From positions 1,798,001 through 1,862,000 of the forward strand of contig JAHRBS010000007.1 in NCBI GenBank assembly GCA_024305745.1: 64,000 nt of DNA, in the 5' to 3' direction. This DNA is from Polyporus tsugae. Lineage: Eukaryota; Basidiomycota; Agaricomycetes; Polyporales; Polyporaceae. Shown in pieces: positions 45,671 to 57,579 of this stretch. The translations under genes were made by a program, and so were the position numbers. The notes beneath the pieces are model-generated. The model was not told the origin of the DNA. It did not search any database and saw only the letters and a list, made by a program, of their open reading frames with translations. Positions within the stretch are counted from its first letter, which is position 1. Every line of letters starts with the position of its first letter.

Positions 45671-48600
45671 ATGCCCCACGACGCTCCTCCCGCGGAATTC
45701 ACACCGCAGCTATGTCGACGCTATTCCTCACTCGTATGGCACTTCCTCGACGCTGATCTACACAAGTCCGCGCTCTTCTATGCTGAACGATACTTTGTTC
45801 TCGATCCGAAAAACCACGACGCGCGGCATCTGTATGCCACCACGCTCTTGCAGGCGGGCCAACCACACTCGGCGCACAAGCTCGTCAATCTTCCGGCGGA
45901 CAATCGATGTACGGGGTGCGTCGGCATCATCGCAAAGTGTTGCGCGGCAATGGGTAGGCACAGGCAGGCGCGAGAGGCGTTGGAGGCGTGCTTACGGGAC
46001 GAAGCGTACACACCGAGCCGTGCGTTTTCTTCATGATGTGGTTACCGCCTTGCGTCCGAAAGCACGTCTTATGACTCATCTTCCTCCAGAATCAATGTCT
46101 ACACGCACAGCGAGGGCCTTTCCGGAAGAGGCGATATTACACTGTCAGGCAGGAAATACCGCCCTGAAGGGCAATCTGCACGAAAGTGCAGGCAGGAGCT
46201 ACCGTCGGGCGTTGGAGTTGGATCCAATGCTATGGGAAGCTTTTGAGGGTTTGTGCACCGTTGGTAAGTCTCGCTTTGGATTTGTGGTGCAATGTTCATG
46301 CCGACATTTCTACAGGCGATATCCCACCCATAGAGACCTTATTTCCGTCTCGACCGGCCCCCGTCCTCCAGAAGTCGGGAGAAGCGGGTCCCAGCAAACC
46401 AGTAATACCAGTTGCAACAGGTGCCGGATTTTTCACGCCTGACGCTGGCAGCGGCGGTAACCTCTTTCGTGGTTGGAAGCCCGAGATGAGAATGGATGTC
46501 CTAGTTGGACCACGAGATTCAATGTTCGTCTTAGCATCTCAAACCAATGTTTCGTTTCCACTCACATTGTCGCTGACAGAGCGACAACTGACTCCTCATT
46601 CTATGGCGAGCCGTCGTTCCAGGGACCTATACGTGCGAGCCGGTCGCAGCCGACCACGTTGCCGGTTCAGCCACCAGCTGTGCGTCCTCTTTCTTCAGCC
46701 GATGAAGCGGGCCCAGTGACCAAGAAGCTGCGGTCTACTGTACGGCAGCGAACCGCCCCGCCCTCGACGACCGCGGCGGACACGCACCAACAACTCAAAC
46801 CGTCCAAGTCTACGGGCGCCTTGCCCGTACCCGCGCCAGATGACCGCACGAAAAACTCGAAGGTACGCACATGCCCGACTATGGTGACTGCTAACATGTT
46901 CTCATCTTCTCTTACTCCACCCCAGACTACGACAACTTCGAGATCCAACGCGATTGGTGTAGGCAAACCCACAGCTGGTGGCGCCGGCACGCGACGAAGC
47001 ACCAGGCTGCAGAGTGGAGGAAGCAAGCTGGCGAAGGTTGTAACCTCACACCCTTGCGTCTTCTATCACATATATCTTGACGTATCATCTTTTTGTCGTG
47101 CACAGACGGTACGAGATCGCAGGCGAGCAGCGGCGAAGACACGTTCGCAATCGCATGATTCGGGATTGGAGGAGGAGCCAGGCGGCGCCGACCAACCGGC
47201 ATTCGCTCCGCCCTCGCCTCTCGCGCAACACACGCATTCGGAGTCCTCCCCACCACCGTCCGCAACATGGTCAGCGGAGCAAGAGCAAGCGGCGCAAGAC
47301 GCGTACGAAGCTGAGCTGGCCGACTATCACGTATACGAAGTGATGCGCAAGTTCGCCAGTGCTACACGAGCGATGGCCCTATACGAGTGTCGGGTATGCC
47401 TTGACGAGCTCGAAACGTTGCCGGCACAGCACAAGCGCTCGGCCTCGGTCATGGCCATGTTGGGCAAGGCACACTACGAGTTGGGACAGTATCCTGAGGT
47501 GAGTTGATTCATTTCCGCTTTTCGAACTTTCCATCTAATCCGCGGACATCTGCGCTATTTTTGCGGACTAGGCCGAGCGTGCGTTTGAGGCCGCGAGGAA
47601 TCTGGAGCCATACCGGCTATGGGACATGGAGGTTTATTCGACTCTTCTATGGCACCTACAGAGGAACGTCCGACTGTCGTTCCTCGCGCAAGAGCTGCTT
47701 TCCACGGACCCCAAGTCACCACAGGCGTGGATAGCGGTCGGGAACTGCTTTTCCTTGCAGAAGGAGAAGACCCAGGCTCTTACGTGTTTTAGACGTGCGG
47801 CTCAGCTGGACCCCACATGTGCCTACGCCTACACGCTCAGCGGGCACGAGTCGATCGACGAGGACCTCAGCAAGGCGATCAACTTTTTCCAGTCCGCTTT
47901 ACGTGCTGATGCACGACACTACAATGCATGGTGCGTGTACCAGCTTCGCCTTTCCCTTCCCTTTGTTCTCCGTGTCCGAGTCTATCCGTCCACACGCGGG
48001 GCACGTGTATGGTCGGAGTTTCTGATCGTGAGCTTACGACCGTAATCGTGCCCTGCGTGTTGAGGGTTGACAGTCATATTCGGATCCCCTATCTGTGATA
48101 GACTGCGGTTCCGGCACGCACAGTTCGACGGTGACTCGTCATCTTCATGGGCAATTTCGAGTCTGCGACCGTTCGGGGATCAGTAGGCTCCCAGCCCTCA
48201 CGGGCTTAACTTACGGCAACGTCTTTGGGGGTGCATAGCGTGAGGCGCATGGAATGCCAGCTGCCGGCCTTGTTTCACAGGGCATGACAGCTGGAGCTCC
48301 GGTCACGGTAAGTATCCCTGGGATGGCGACGATGACGAAAGGCTGCGTGCAGCAACAGTGACGCGGCGCTCACGTGTGCGTGACACCACCATCACTGCAC
48401 AGTTATGTTTCGGTATCATTTGGGCTTGTGATGCCACGAATGTTGCTCACGAGGGCAAGGACTACGGGAATCTCTCCGTGTCTATTGGTGTTGTGGGCGG
48501 TAGCGGGGACGGTTCCCTCAGCGTTTCAGCCGCGTTCTCACAAGCCGTGATGGCGTCGAATACCCTGTTGTTTGCACGCACCTGGTTCATTGTCATTTCG

Positions 48601-49882
48601 CTGGAACACGGGATCTCGGACCGCCCAAAACGTAACCACGTCTGGTCTTCGTCACACGACGTAAAAACCTCAGGGCAACACGCTAGGGTAGTTCGAGTGA
48701 AACCGCGCGTCCTAAAACAGCATGGAAGGTGTATCCTAGATAGCCTTGCCTTACAGGTACAGGCCAGTCAATATGAATGCGGTGTTCGGCAGCACGCTTG
48801 CCTCCGATGGGTTGTTTTTCTGGCTCATGGGGGCATCCCTCTGGTGGTGTGCCTGTTATCTGACTTCTTCTGCAACATTTAACCTTTTTGGCCAAACCCA
48901 TGCCTTGAGATGCCTTGCAGTATTGTCCTCATCTGTCGTGATGCGTATTGACTGACCAGCGAGACAAGATATGGGGTCTGAGACCGTCCGTTCACGAACT
49001 TTGATAAGGCCCTGCTAGATAAGTGCTTATCAACTGACCGGTTGCGTTTACAGGTACGGGCTCGGGACATGTTACATGCGCATGAGCAAATTACGTCTTG
49101 CGGACTACCATTTCAAGAGGGCCTCCCAAATCCATCCACAGAACGCCGTCCTGCTGGGCTGCGTGGGCGTGGTGAGTAACCCTTCTAGACATACATGTGT
49201 TCGAAGCCACTCGCACGACAGGATGAGCTATGCGCATGACCAGAACGAGAGTCGACTTATCCGCTCACACGCCAAACATACGTTTATTTGCCGCGTGTAG
49301 GATTAGGGAACCGCTCGTTTCGGGCATCATCCCGTCGTAAGCGTCCTGTCGTGCGGCCTTACGATCACACGAGCACCATGGTCCGTCAGCTCACGTTATC
49401 GTATTCTTAGGTGCGGGAGCGATACGGAGAATACGACAAGGCGCTCGAGCTGTTCAACAGAGCGATTGAGTTCTCACCCGAGAACGCGCTTGTGCGGTAT
49501 CATCGAGCGAAAATCCTTATCGCCACGAAGAAATACACGGTTAGTGTTGACGTTTCAGTTTCCGTATCGCTGGGACTCGGAGGTCTGATTGATACACGTT
49601 GTGGCGCCTATGCTGTGTTCTCACCGTCGGACTCATCATCTGACGCCACCGTAACAGGCAGCGGTGCAAGATCTCGAGACCCTCAGGGACACGTCGCCAG
49701 ACGAGTCGAATGTGCTGTTCCAGCTGGCGAAGGCGTATCGCCTGCTAGGAGACGAGGTCAAGTTTGCGCAGCTGCTGGCCGAGGTCCGCGACGTGGCGCC
49801 AAAGAGCGTGGCGAAGATAAGGAAGCTGGTCGATACTGTCAAGGATGCGGATGTGGGAGAGGAAGTCATGGATGAGGGGTAG
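45671..49882 (+). CDS. CDC27: Anaphase-promoting complex subunit 3 (CDC27/APC3)
   Basis: Ten exons (45671-46019, 46090-46263, 46316-46523, 46580-46862, 46926-47036, 47106-47498, 47572-47930, 49054-49171, 49411-49539, 49658-49882) encode 782 aa. N-terminal TPR helices (SALFYAERYFVLDP, RHLYATTLLQAGQPHSAHKL) and TARAFPEEAILHCQAGNTAL with LDPMLWEAFEGLC mark APC3. A long polar insert, FYGEPSFQGPIRASRSQP onward, is the usual disordered loop. The C-terminal TPR superhelix holds LWHLQRNVRLSFLAQELL, YAYTLSGHE, WYGLGTCYMRMSKLRLADYH and YDKALELFNRAIEFSPENAL. APC3 binds the IR tails of Cdc20/Cdh1 and Apc10 in the anaphase ubiquitin ligase. Oddity: intron 47931-49053 is 1,123 nt, and the next two are 239 and 118 nt, against about 50-75 elsewhere in the gene. 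Confidence 0.94.
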
Positions 49883-50355
49883 ACGCGTCTGTCGGAGAGG
49901 GGATCGGAGGACACGGGACTGGCGACAGGATGGTGTATGATTCGCAATTGTTGTATATACAAGGAGGGTGTTAGGGGTGCGATGCTGGCGTACAAGTCGC
50001 GACTGCAGAGCGGAGTTGCCTCGTCGCAAGACCGACCGAGACACGGCGGCGCAACGGCGGGAGCAGCCAATGGGCAGCGGGCGGCTGTTTGAGCGGCTGT
50101 GTGTTGCGGGGGCAGAAGGAAGAGGCCGAGGGGGTGGGAACTGCCGGGAAAGGCAGGACGTTGAGTCACCGCTGAGCGCGTCAGAGTCAGAGGCCGTATA
50201 ATAAGGGCGCCTCACTCTTCTCTCCTCAGCTCCTGCCCCCCCCCCATCCGCCATGTCCCTCTAAGTCCTCCGTGTCTTCCCGCCCCTCCTGCCCACTTGT
50301 TTTCTTGTCTCGCCTAGACTTCTCTCCCATTAGTCTGGCGACCTTGAGGACCAGC
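49883..50355. other. Spacer with promoter of the acidic-protein gene
   Basis: Contains a TATA-like element at 50197-50204 followed by a pyrimidine-rich tract with a C8-9 run; no coding exon seen. Confidence 0.5.
50197..50204 (+). promoter_or_regulatory. TATA-like element
   Basis: TATAATAA about 160 bases before the ATG at 50356 and 436 bases before the ATG at 50633, in front of a long pyrimidine-rich leader. Confidence 0.4.
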
Positions 50356-50436
50356 ATGGTTAACAAATCCGTCCGCAAGTCCAAGAACGGCACCATCCTG
50401 TTCGAACCCTTCATCGTCTACCGTATACACCGTTGA
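50356..50436 (+). other. Upstream ORF or alternative first exon
   Basis: ATG-led frame of 26 codons (MVNKSVRKSKNGTILFEPF...) between a TATA-like element and the acidic-protein gene. Read as it stands it is an upstream ORF ending TGA. If a GTATAC donor at 50423 were joined to the CAG at 50700-50702, it would enter the acidic protein's frame at SSGVSRDSC, replacing its proposed N-terminus. Both readings fit the sequence. Confidence 0.4.
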
Positions 50437-50632
50437 TCACACGCGCCTCTTCCCCCTGCCTCGTTCGTATCTTCCTTTACGTCTCCCTCCTACGCTATCA
50501 GCACTGACATGTGTCCTTCGCGCCCCCTTCATAGAACGCACCACTGCCCCCCACCAGTCGTGTCGTTCAACCGGCCGTTGTTATCATCTCGCTCTCGCCC
50601 CATAAACCGTCCTCTCAGCGCCCACACCATCA

Positions 50633-51520
50633 ATGCCACAGCAATCCCAATCTCTGTCACTGTTCTCCATGGCCCGCTCAAAGCTCAACACTGCAGTCTC
50701 CTCCGGCGTTAGCCGGGACTCTTGCAGTCTCCACCGCTGGGTCCTGCTCAAAAACTCGATCCTCCGCTCTCATACAGTCGACCCTGTCCCGCCCCCGGCC
50801 GACGCTGATGTACAACATGTATATAGACGCCACGACGACGACGAGGCACGCGACGAGGTCGAGGAGGATGCCTTCATGTTCCCAGACCCCCACGCTCTTG
50901 GCTCTCGCAGCGCTGGTGGCGCGTCCGAGAAGCAATGGCTAGACTCCCTGTTGGAGGATCTCGGTGACGACGGCGACGACTACGCGGACGTAGACAGCCC
51001 CGGAGCGTCCAGCTCCTCTCTCCCCGTAGACGATGACGACGAACCGCTAAGCCCCCTGTGCTCACCTATGTCGTCCTCGGACGATCTCGTGGGACATTCC
51101 GGTTTGTTCTACCACCCTCCTCCTATTGCCATCCCCTACCCTGTCCCATATCCCCCAGTCCATCCACCTCTGCTCTCCTCCTGGCTTCAGCTCGACTCAG
51201 ACGTGCACGACCCCCTTCCCTACTTTGACGCGGACGACGACGACTTCTGCATGCCAGACGCGATCGAGGACACGTCGGATGACGAGTCGGACGTGTTGTC
51301 GACCCCCTATAGTCAGTCAATGTCGTCCTTGTCCCCTCCCGATCCGGCGCCTGTGCCGTTGCCCGCGGGTCGCAGGAGGTTGGGCGGTCATCCACAAGTA
51401 TACGTCGAGTCGAACGGGGAATATTTCTATCCTTTCGAGCTAGACCCGCCCCTCCCCTTCCATCATGAAGACCCCGATACTGCTCGTGTTTTCCGCAACC
51501 CCATCTTCCAGGAGTGCTAG
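50633..51520 (+). CDS. Acidic, low-complexity hypothetical protein
   Basis: A single open frame of 295 aa; an internal ATG at 50669 (MARSKLNTAVSSG) may be the true start. Apart from a short ordered-looking N-terminal part (SRDSCSLHRWVLLKNSILRS), it is dominated by Asp/Glu and Pro/Ser runs (DDEARDEVEEDAFMF, LLEDLGDDGDDYADVD, PYPVPYPPVHPPLL). It closes with a compact PQVYVESNGEYFYPFELDP and FRNPIFQEC. No signal peptide, membrane helix or known domain. Such acidic disordered proteins are common in basidiomycete genomes and mostly uncharacterised. The upstream ATG at 50356 could belong to a longer spliced form. Confidence 0.65.
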   Translation: MPQQSQSLSLFSMARSKLNTAVSSGVSRDSCSLHRWVLLKNSILRSHTVDPVPPPADADVQHVYRRHDDDEARDEVEEDAFMFPDPHALGSRSAGGASEKQWLDSLLEDLGDDGDDYADVDSPGASSSSLPVDDDDEPLSPLCSPMSSSDDLVGHSGLFYHPPPIAIPYPVPYPPVHPPLLSSWLQLDSDVHDPLPYFDADDDDFCMPDAIEDTSDDESDVLSTPYSQSMSSLSPPDPAPVPLPAGRRRLGGHPQVYVESNGEYFYPFELDPPLPFHHEDPDTARVFRNPIFQEC

Positions 51521-53093
51521 CCCCCATGCCCGTTGTTCACTCCTTCGCTGTTGTCCATAGTCTTGCCCCACTGTCGTCCCCCTCACTCCATCCCCATCCT
51601 CCTATTCGCGCGTCTTGCTTCCTTCATCTCCATGTTCTTCCCGCATGTTGCGTGTTGTCGTATATTACTGCTCGTATGCTCTCACCTCCTCAACATCATC
51701 ATGTTAATCCGTCTCATACTCTCGGGTCTCCATAGTATTCATTTTTCACATACAGGGTTGGTATTGATAGTGACCATCATACGTAATATTATGGGGTCTA
51801 ATCCTGCCATTGGCGTCCGACAGAGTCCGTTGGCACCTTCCGGGAGCGCCAGTGTAAGTCAGAACTTCAACTCCGCACTGAAGCCGCCCACACCGCACCC
51901 TATAGGCTATTATCGCGTTCATGGGGCCCTAGCCACGAGGATGTTAAGGTGTCCTCGCCATGACGGGCACTGACTGGGCTATCTCGGGGCCACTTGCTGT
52001 GTTGTGGACGCTGCGAGGAGCACAAAAAGGCGATAAATTGAACGTGCGGTGCCGCGTTGAACGTTCCCCAACTCGGGTATCCTCTTGAAGCATCCCGTCG
52101 CTGGATGCCTAGGACGGTTAGTCGCCCGAGTCAAATTCCGTCTTACCTACGCAGGTGGAATGATGTGCGCGTCCAACACTGCGCTAAAAGGCACCAAACG
52201 CTAACCCCGATCTTGTCGTCCTTGTCTGTCTCTTGGGACGCCGTGATGGGCAGCGTGCCCTCCCACCGCTCCCAGCATCAGAGGGCGATATCACCCGCCG
52301 GGCCCAATAACGGGCCCTCCTTCTCCTTCGGCCGGGGCGTTGGTCATCGCCCCCGACCATCCTTGCCCTGAGGGACTGGTTCTGGTTTCTCGGAAGCCTG
52401 CAGCTGCCAGCTGCAGTCGAATTCGGAAGTCCGATCCAAGACACATACAGCAGAAGTCCGGATATTCGCACAGAGAACAGCGAGACGGAAAGCACGAGCA
52501 CCCTAGTATGTTTCGCCGCCGTCTTTCGGGTCCTCCTCCCCCAAGTCCCCGCGTCCATCTTGGACTTCTGCACTCCCCCATCAAACGCACCCCTCCGTGC
52601 CAGCGTCCGAGCCGGGGCGGCGTGCATCCTCGCGCGCGTCCGATATCGACGGCGTCCCGGCGGCGACCACGGAAAACCCGTCGATGTTCTGTTCTGTTCT
52701 GTCATGGAGTTCTCGTGAGGGCCGTCCTGGCTCTGGCTTTCGTTTTCGCTTCGTCCACACGTGCACCATGCTACACCCCACCAGTTCCGCGTCCGACTGG
52801 TGCGGTGCATCCGCCTGTTCTCCCCCTTGTCCCTTCCTTTTCCATTGTTCCCTGCTCGATGCGCGCCGGCCCGCCATGACGTGCTTGAGCGCATACGTTG
52901 TGGTTCGTGCGCCCGAGAGCTCGGATCGTCGAACCTACTTGCTTCCATGCTCCATCGGCGCCCTGTCGGGCTCGGTAGCATCCAGGTCTATGACGACCTT
53001 GGCGTCTCCATCCGGGGCTTCGCTGATCGTGGAGCCGACGTCGGACTTATATCTACGCTACCGGCCGCGGGCAGAACAGGCTGGGGTTGAACG
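51521..53093. other. Gene-poor spacer
   Basis: 1.6 kb. The 265-codon minus frame at 52981-52184 has a shadow-like arginine/serine composition, no motif and no splice partners. I see no supported gene. Confidence 0.45.
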
Positions 53094-54695
53094 TTAACTT
53101 TGGAGACAGGGGTAGTGCTGGTCTCCTCCGTCGCCGTCGCCGTCGTCCCGTGGTCGCTGGAAGCGGTTGCCGTGGGGGGGTGGGGGAAGCGACCACCAGT
53201 CGTCCCCGCCTGGGCCCCGCTCGGCATCGGCAAGGGCGCCAGCGCGCACGAACTGGACCGCAGTGTTGTTAAACGCGGTCGGGAACGCGGCGCACGGCTG
53301 GAACGGGCGGGCGGTGAGACAGGGTGCTGCAGGTGTGAGAGTCGTCCACGAGTCCGCGTGCGTGAGAGTGGCGGCCGGAAAGGTCGTCCGAGGTGGCGAG
53401 CCGAATAAGCAAGCGAGCACGTCGTGCGGAACAGGGGCGGCATCGAAACCATGATTTGGATTTGTGCGCGCGAGGGCGCGGGCGATCGCGACGGGGGGCG
53501 TAGGCGGGCCCAGAGTCGCAACACCGTCCGTGTCCGAACAGAGAGCGAGGGTCGGAAGGGGCCGCGGCGGGATGGCAGGGCGACGCACGCGACCAACGGG
53601 GAGTGATTCATTTTGGACGTGAGATAGAGCGCGGAAATGGGGAGGATCGTAGGAGCACGCACCGAGACGCGCGACGCAGGGGTACTCCACAGCGAGCTTC
53701 CTCGATGGGATGCTGCAAACAACGCCGAGGGTGGAGGGCAGGGTCAGCGGTGGACGGGGAGAATGACGAATGACGCGGACAGAGAGAACGGAAGCGATGG
53801 CACATGCCACGGTGTGCGGGGAGTGTGCGGGGGAAGCTGTCGCAGGGACAGGATCGGAGCGCGAGAGCCTCGGGGAGGAACATGCGGCAAAGATTGTACG
53901 TACTTCTCGGCATACTCGCTCAGGCGATTGGCGATCAAGAGAACGCGGGACAGCTGCTCCTTGAACCAGTTCTCTCGGAAGAGGTTGTCGTATAGGTGCA
54001 GGTCGCAATGGGGCATGAAGGCGATCGTGGGTGATTCTAGCCTATGGTGGGCCATCTGAGAACGCCGAGGCAAGCATCGTCAGCAAAGGTAACCACGGCG
54101 CCCTCTCAAGATAGCGAAAAGAAGGGAGGAATGGAAACTTACGCGGTTCTCGGGGAGCTCAGTCAGGCCCAGCTGCGTAAGAAGCTGGTGGTCTTGGTCC
54201 GTGAATACAGGGTCGAAGACGGAGACATTGATGCGGGCCTAGGGGAGGTGAACACGCGGTGATGACTTGATGGGTATGACCCGCATACATGGGAAGACGA
54301 CACACTATGCGTAGATCGTCGCACACCGCAAGGAGGAACGCGAGTTGAGCGCGGGCATCACGCGACGAAGAGGGGCTACCGAGACCGAGACACAAGACGT
54401 CTGGTGCGACTCCCAAGTTGAAGGCGAATGCCTCTTCCACAGATTCGCGCAGAGCCACTGGGTAGAAGGAAAGACATGTCAGCAAATGAGATCGAGCTGA
54501 AGCAAGAGGGCGGCAGTACAGACGCTTGGTATCGCGCAACCAATCGGTGCGAGCGAGCTCTTCTGAAGCTCTATCTAGGAGAGCAGTGGGAGACGGGGAG
54601 TCCGCCGGTGGCCTATTCTTGCGTTTCTTCCGGGTGCGTGCAGGCGTGAAGTGATCTTCATAGCCAAACTGCGGCTGGCGTTCACCTGGAGACAT
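53094..54695 (-). CDS. SRR1-like domain protein
   Basis: Exons 54695-54524, 54457-54306, 54238-54143, 54055-53904, 53712-53663 and 53326-53094 encode 284 aa. A basic start (ARTRKKRKNRP) leads to the SRR1 core: DVLCLGLGSPSSSRDARAQL, VSVFDPVFTDQDHQLLTQLG, PTIAFMPHCDLHLYDNLFRE, LLIANRLSEYAE and, after two longer introns, FPTAFNNTAVQFV ending near WWSLP. This order is that of SRR1 proteins (plant SENSITIVITY TO RED LIGHT REDUCED 1, yeast Ber1), whose biochemical role is not settled; links to circadian regulation and to heme or microtubule phenotypes are reported. Introns 53903-53713 (191 nt) and 53662-53327 (336 nt) are long and lie in stop-poor DNA, giving misleading 245-305 codon frames. Intron 54523-54458 starts GTCTGT, a weak donor. 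Confidence 0.82.
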
Positions 54696-57579
54696 GGAAA
54701 TCGGGCCAGCAGGGGAGCCGTGGGGCCGTTGTCGATGAAGGGTCTCTATTTGCTGTTTTCTGTATTAGAAGTCATGGTCTAAAACCTGTAGCAACATACG
54801 ATCCACTTACTGCACCGTTGCTGCACCATGCGTGCGTTAGCCAACGACGGTTTTGCTTAGAGTCAAAACTTGAACTCGGAGTCGATTATCGATTTGTTGG
54901 CGCCCCTCGCACCTTCGGGCCGCACATTTCGACAGTAGTCCGGGCGGCCCGTTGGGTCCGTCGTTGGCACAGTCGTTGGCAACGTCGTTGTTGAGCTCAA
55001 CGTCGACGCGTACGTCTGGCAGACCCGTTGACTTGCTCCTTATTACACTCAAGCGCTGCTTCTATCATCTCCTTCATTTCTTGGTCAAGTGCGACGCATG
55101 TTTGAATACAGTGTTCAAGTCTCCATTGCGACAACCTTCACTTGATCAGGCCTTCAGGATTCGGCAGCTTCGCTCGCGCCTTCTATGGCACACCGGGTAA
55201 TGGACGGTGTACTGACACGTCTGTCTACACCCCAAAAACCCAGTCTACGACATTACCTCGCAAGCCTAGGCGCTCGTTCCGAGCTGCGAGGCCGGTGCAC
55301 TCGGAAGTACATCGGGCGGTGTTCCCAAAGAATATCATCGTTTACTCCTTGAGGCATCCCCCCTAGTGCGCAAACGCTCCAAACTCGAAGCTTTCCAAGT
55401 GAGTGGCCGTTATCGGACGTCCGCGTGATTGTCGTCGCGTGCAGGCTGAAATTGCGACAAAGTCGGGTCTGGTGGCGGTCGTACGCGTGCCAGCTCCCGC
55501 AGCCTTCTTGTCCCGCATGCCAGGCCTCTTCTTTGACGTCGCTCGCATCCTTCCGGATCGTCCGTTTCCCTGTCCTGCGCTTCCGCCGTAGCTTCACCTC
55601 CAATACAGTCCAGGCGAAATCGACTTCACCCGAATGGTTCTCCCGCTGCCATCGCATTCACCTGTGATTCTCCTCGGAGTCTGTTCCCGAAGCCGCCACT
55701 GCATATGTACAAACCTAGTTCTGTACAACGCGAGTCGGACACCGCATTTAGCATCCTTTCTCCTCATTCAGGACGAGAACCCAGTGGAGGGTGGCATGGT
55801 ACGGTCAACCTCCATACGATACAGTCTCTAACGGCTTGGCAATACTGTTGCACAAGTACTGGATTGGATGCAGCCTATCGCGCTTCATGGCAGCACCAGG
55901 CAGGCGATTGACACCGACGCCGCTGGCAAGCCATCCCACGATGCCTTCTATACCTCAATACCTCTTCGTAAGCTGCGACCGTTTTGCTTCGTAATCCGCG
56001 TTCAAAAGGTATACCAGCACACTCGATCTCACATGTAGCGTTCATCGTCTTGACCAGGCAGCACACCGACATGTCACAATTGGTACAGTGCCGCGCTGTT
56101 CCGGGATGTTGCCTGGCCTGGCCCGTAAGCGACGAGTGTCCGCGAACCCGTCGTCAAGTGCAGGACGCCTGGCCAACGAATCATTACACCACTCGCCCGC
56201 CCTGCCAGCCCATCAGGCTAGCACCGTTACCCAAGTCGATGGCGTTGGCCGGGTGTCACAGTGCGCCGCCTTCTCCTCGGGCTCACATGTCCCTGACATG
56301 ACACACAATCCGAACGCAAGCACGAAAAATGCCATCTACGCGTTCGGGGAGGGAGTCGTGCGCTAATAGACGGCGCGCCCGCCGTCCGCGAGCCTCGCGA
56401 TCCGCCCAACAAATGCCTTCCGCGAGACGTGCGTCTACCGCGGGGTTCTTGAAAATTTACAGCGTTCCTCCGCCGCATTCCGTCGTGCGCCCACACACAC
56501 TCCATCGCTCAGCCGGGCCCCTCGCCCGCCAATGGCAGACGGTGTGTGTCCCCCCTGTCCCCCTCGTTTTACGTATTCAGCGCGGCCTTCGCGTCGAATC
56601 TGAATCTGCGCGCGTCGACGACTGACCGGACGCGACTCACCCACGGTGCCCCCGGAGTGCATCCCCGACGTTAAACGTATTGCCTGGAGCGGGGAGTCGA
56701 TGCCAAGCGCCCCTCCCCCCCCTGCCCATCGCGGCGTTCTATCTGGGCAGCCGAGATCTTGTGTGCGCTCTGGAGGGCGAGTCAATCACCCTCCTGGCGC
56801 GTACCATCAGTTGTACTGTACGCCGATCTCGCAGCCTCCCACGGGCGGCGGCTCGTCCCAGTTGGCCCCACCGCTGATCGTGGAATAGGCTGTCGTCGGG
56901 ATGTGGACAGTGTATGCATTGTGTACGCACGTCGCACAAGGTTGCGCAGCACGGCTGCGGGTAGCCTATGTCAAAGCTAACTATGTGAATGTGTGATCGC
57001 TCGGTCTAAATACGAGCAGCGGCAATGTATTGCCATCGATGATTATGCTGAAGCCTTCAGTACTTACGTGAATGAACGGTGAGCCGGCGATCGATGATCT
57101 GGAGATCGTAGACGGCCTCGCAGAGTGCTGCACGTGGAAGGCCAGTAAGCTCGTAAGTACTCGTACTCACCTGTACTCACTGAGTTGAAACTTCGTAAGC
57201 CCCGCGCACACGATGGCGGTGCCGGGAAAGGGCCTCCGACAATCTATTGTTCTGCTCAGGAGCGATCGATGCGAGGTCGATCGTCGCGGACTTCGTGTTC
57301 ATCTGCACACACACATCGGGTCCGCATCAGAATAAGGCAGTTGGTACAACGCACAAGGGTACAACATCGATAAACAGATCCCGATCAGTCCACACGAGGC
57401 TATAGCGATTACTTATACTGAGTATGAGTGGGGAGGTAGGGTGAGATAGCAGGATTAGTAGCGATTCAAGATATATGGCACGACGTGCCGGAAGGAGACA
57501 AGCGACAGACGAGGACAAGAAGGGTATAGTGGTACTGCAAGAGGATACCGTTGCCGAGCGTAAAACGAACAAACTGAGC
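54696..57579. other. Gene-poor tract with unresolved coding signal
   Basis: No gene could be closed. Candidates: a 134-codon ATG-led minus frame at 55657-55253; a plus-strand pair around 55360-55590 (CRKRSKLEAFQ-like end, GTGAGT donor, then AEIATKSGLVAVVRVP); and minus-strand pieces at about 57160-57070 (GLPRAALCEAVYDLQIIDRR) and 56921-56807 (SGGANWDEPPPVGGCEIGVQ then TGA) that look coding but do not join in one phase. I recognise none of them. Confidence 0.35.

Noticed and set aside
52184..52981. 265-codon minus-strand open frame
   Set aside because: No motif, no initiation or splice context, shadow-like arginine/serine content; a long frame is expected occasionally in G+C-rich DNA.
52988..53722. 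245-codon minus-strand frame overlapping the SRR1-like gene
   Set aside because: It is a different frame from the SRR1 exons and arises from a stop-poor intron plus the last exon read out of phase.
56807..57380. Possible minus-strand gene ending SGGANWDEPPPVGG...TGA
   Set aside because: The last exon looks coding, but upstream pieces in compatible frames require either a very short 39-nt intron or conflicting phases, so no model was entered as a gene.
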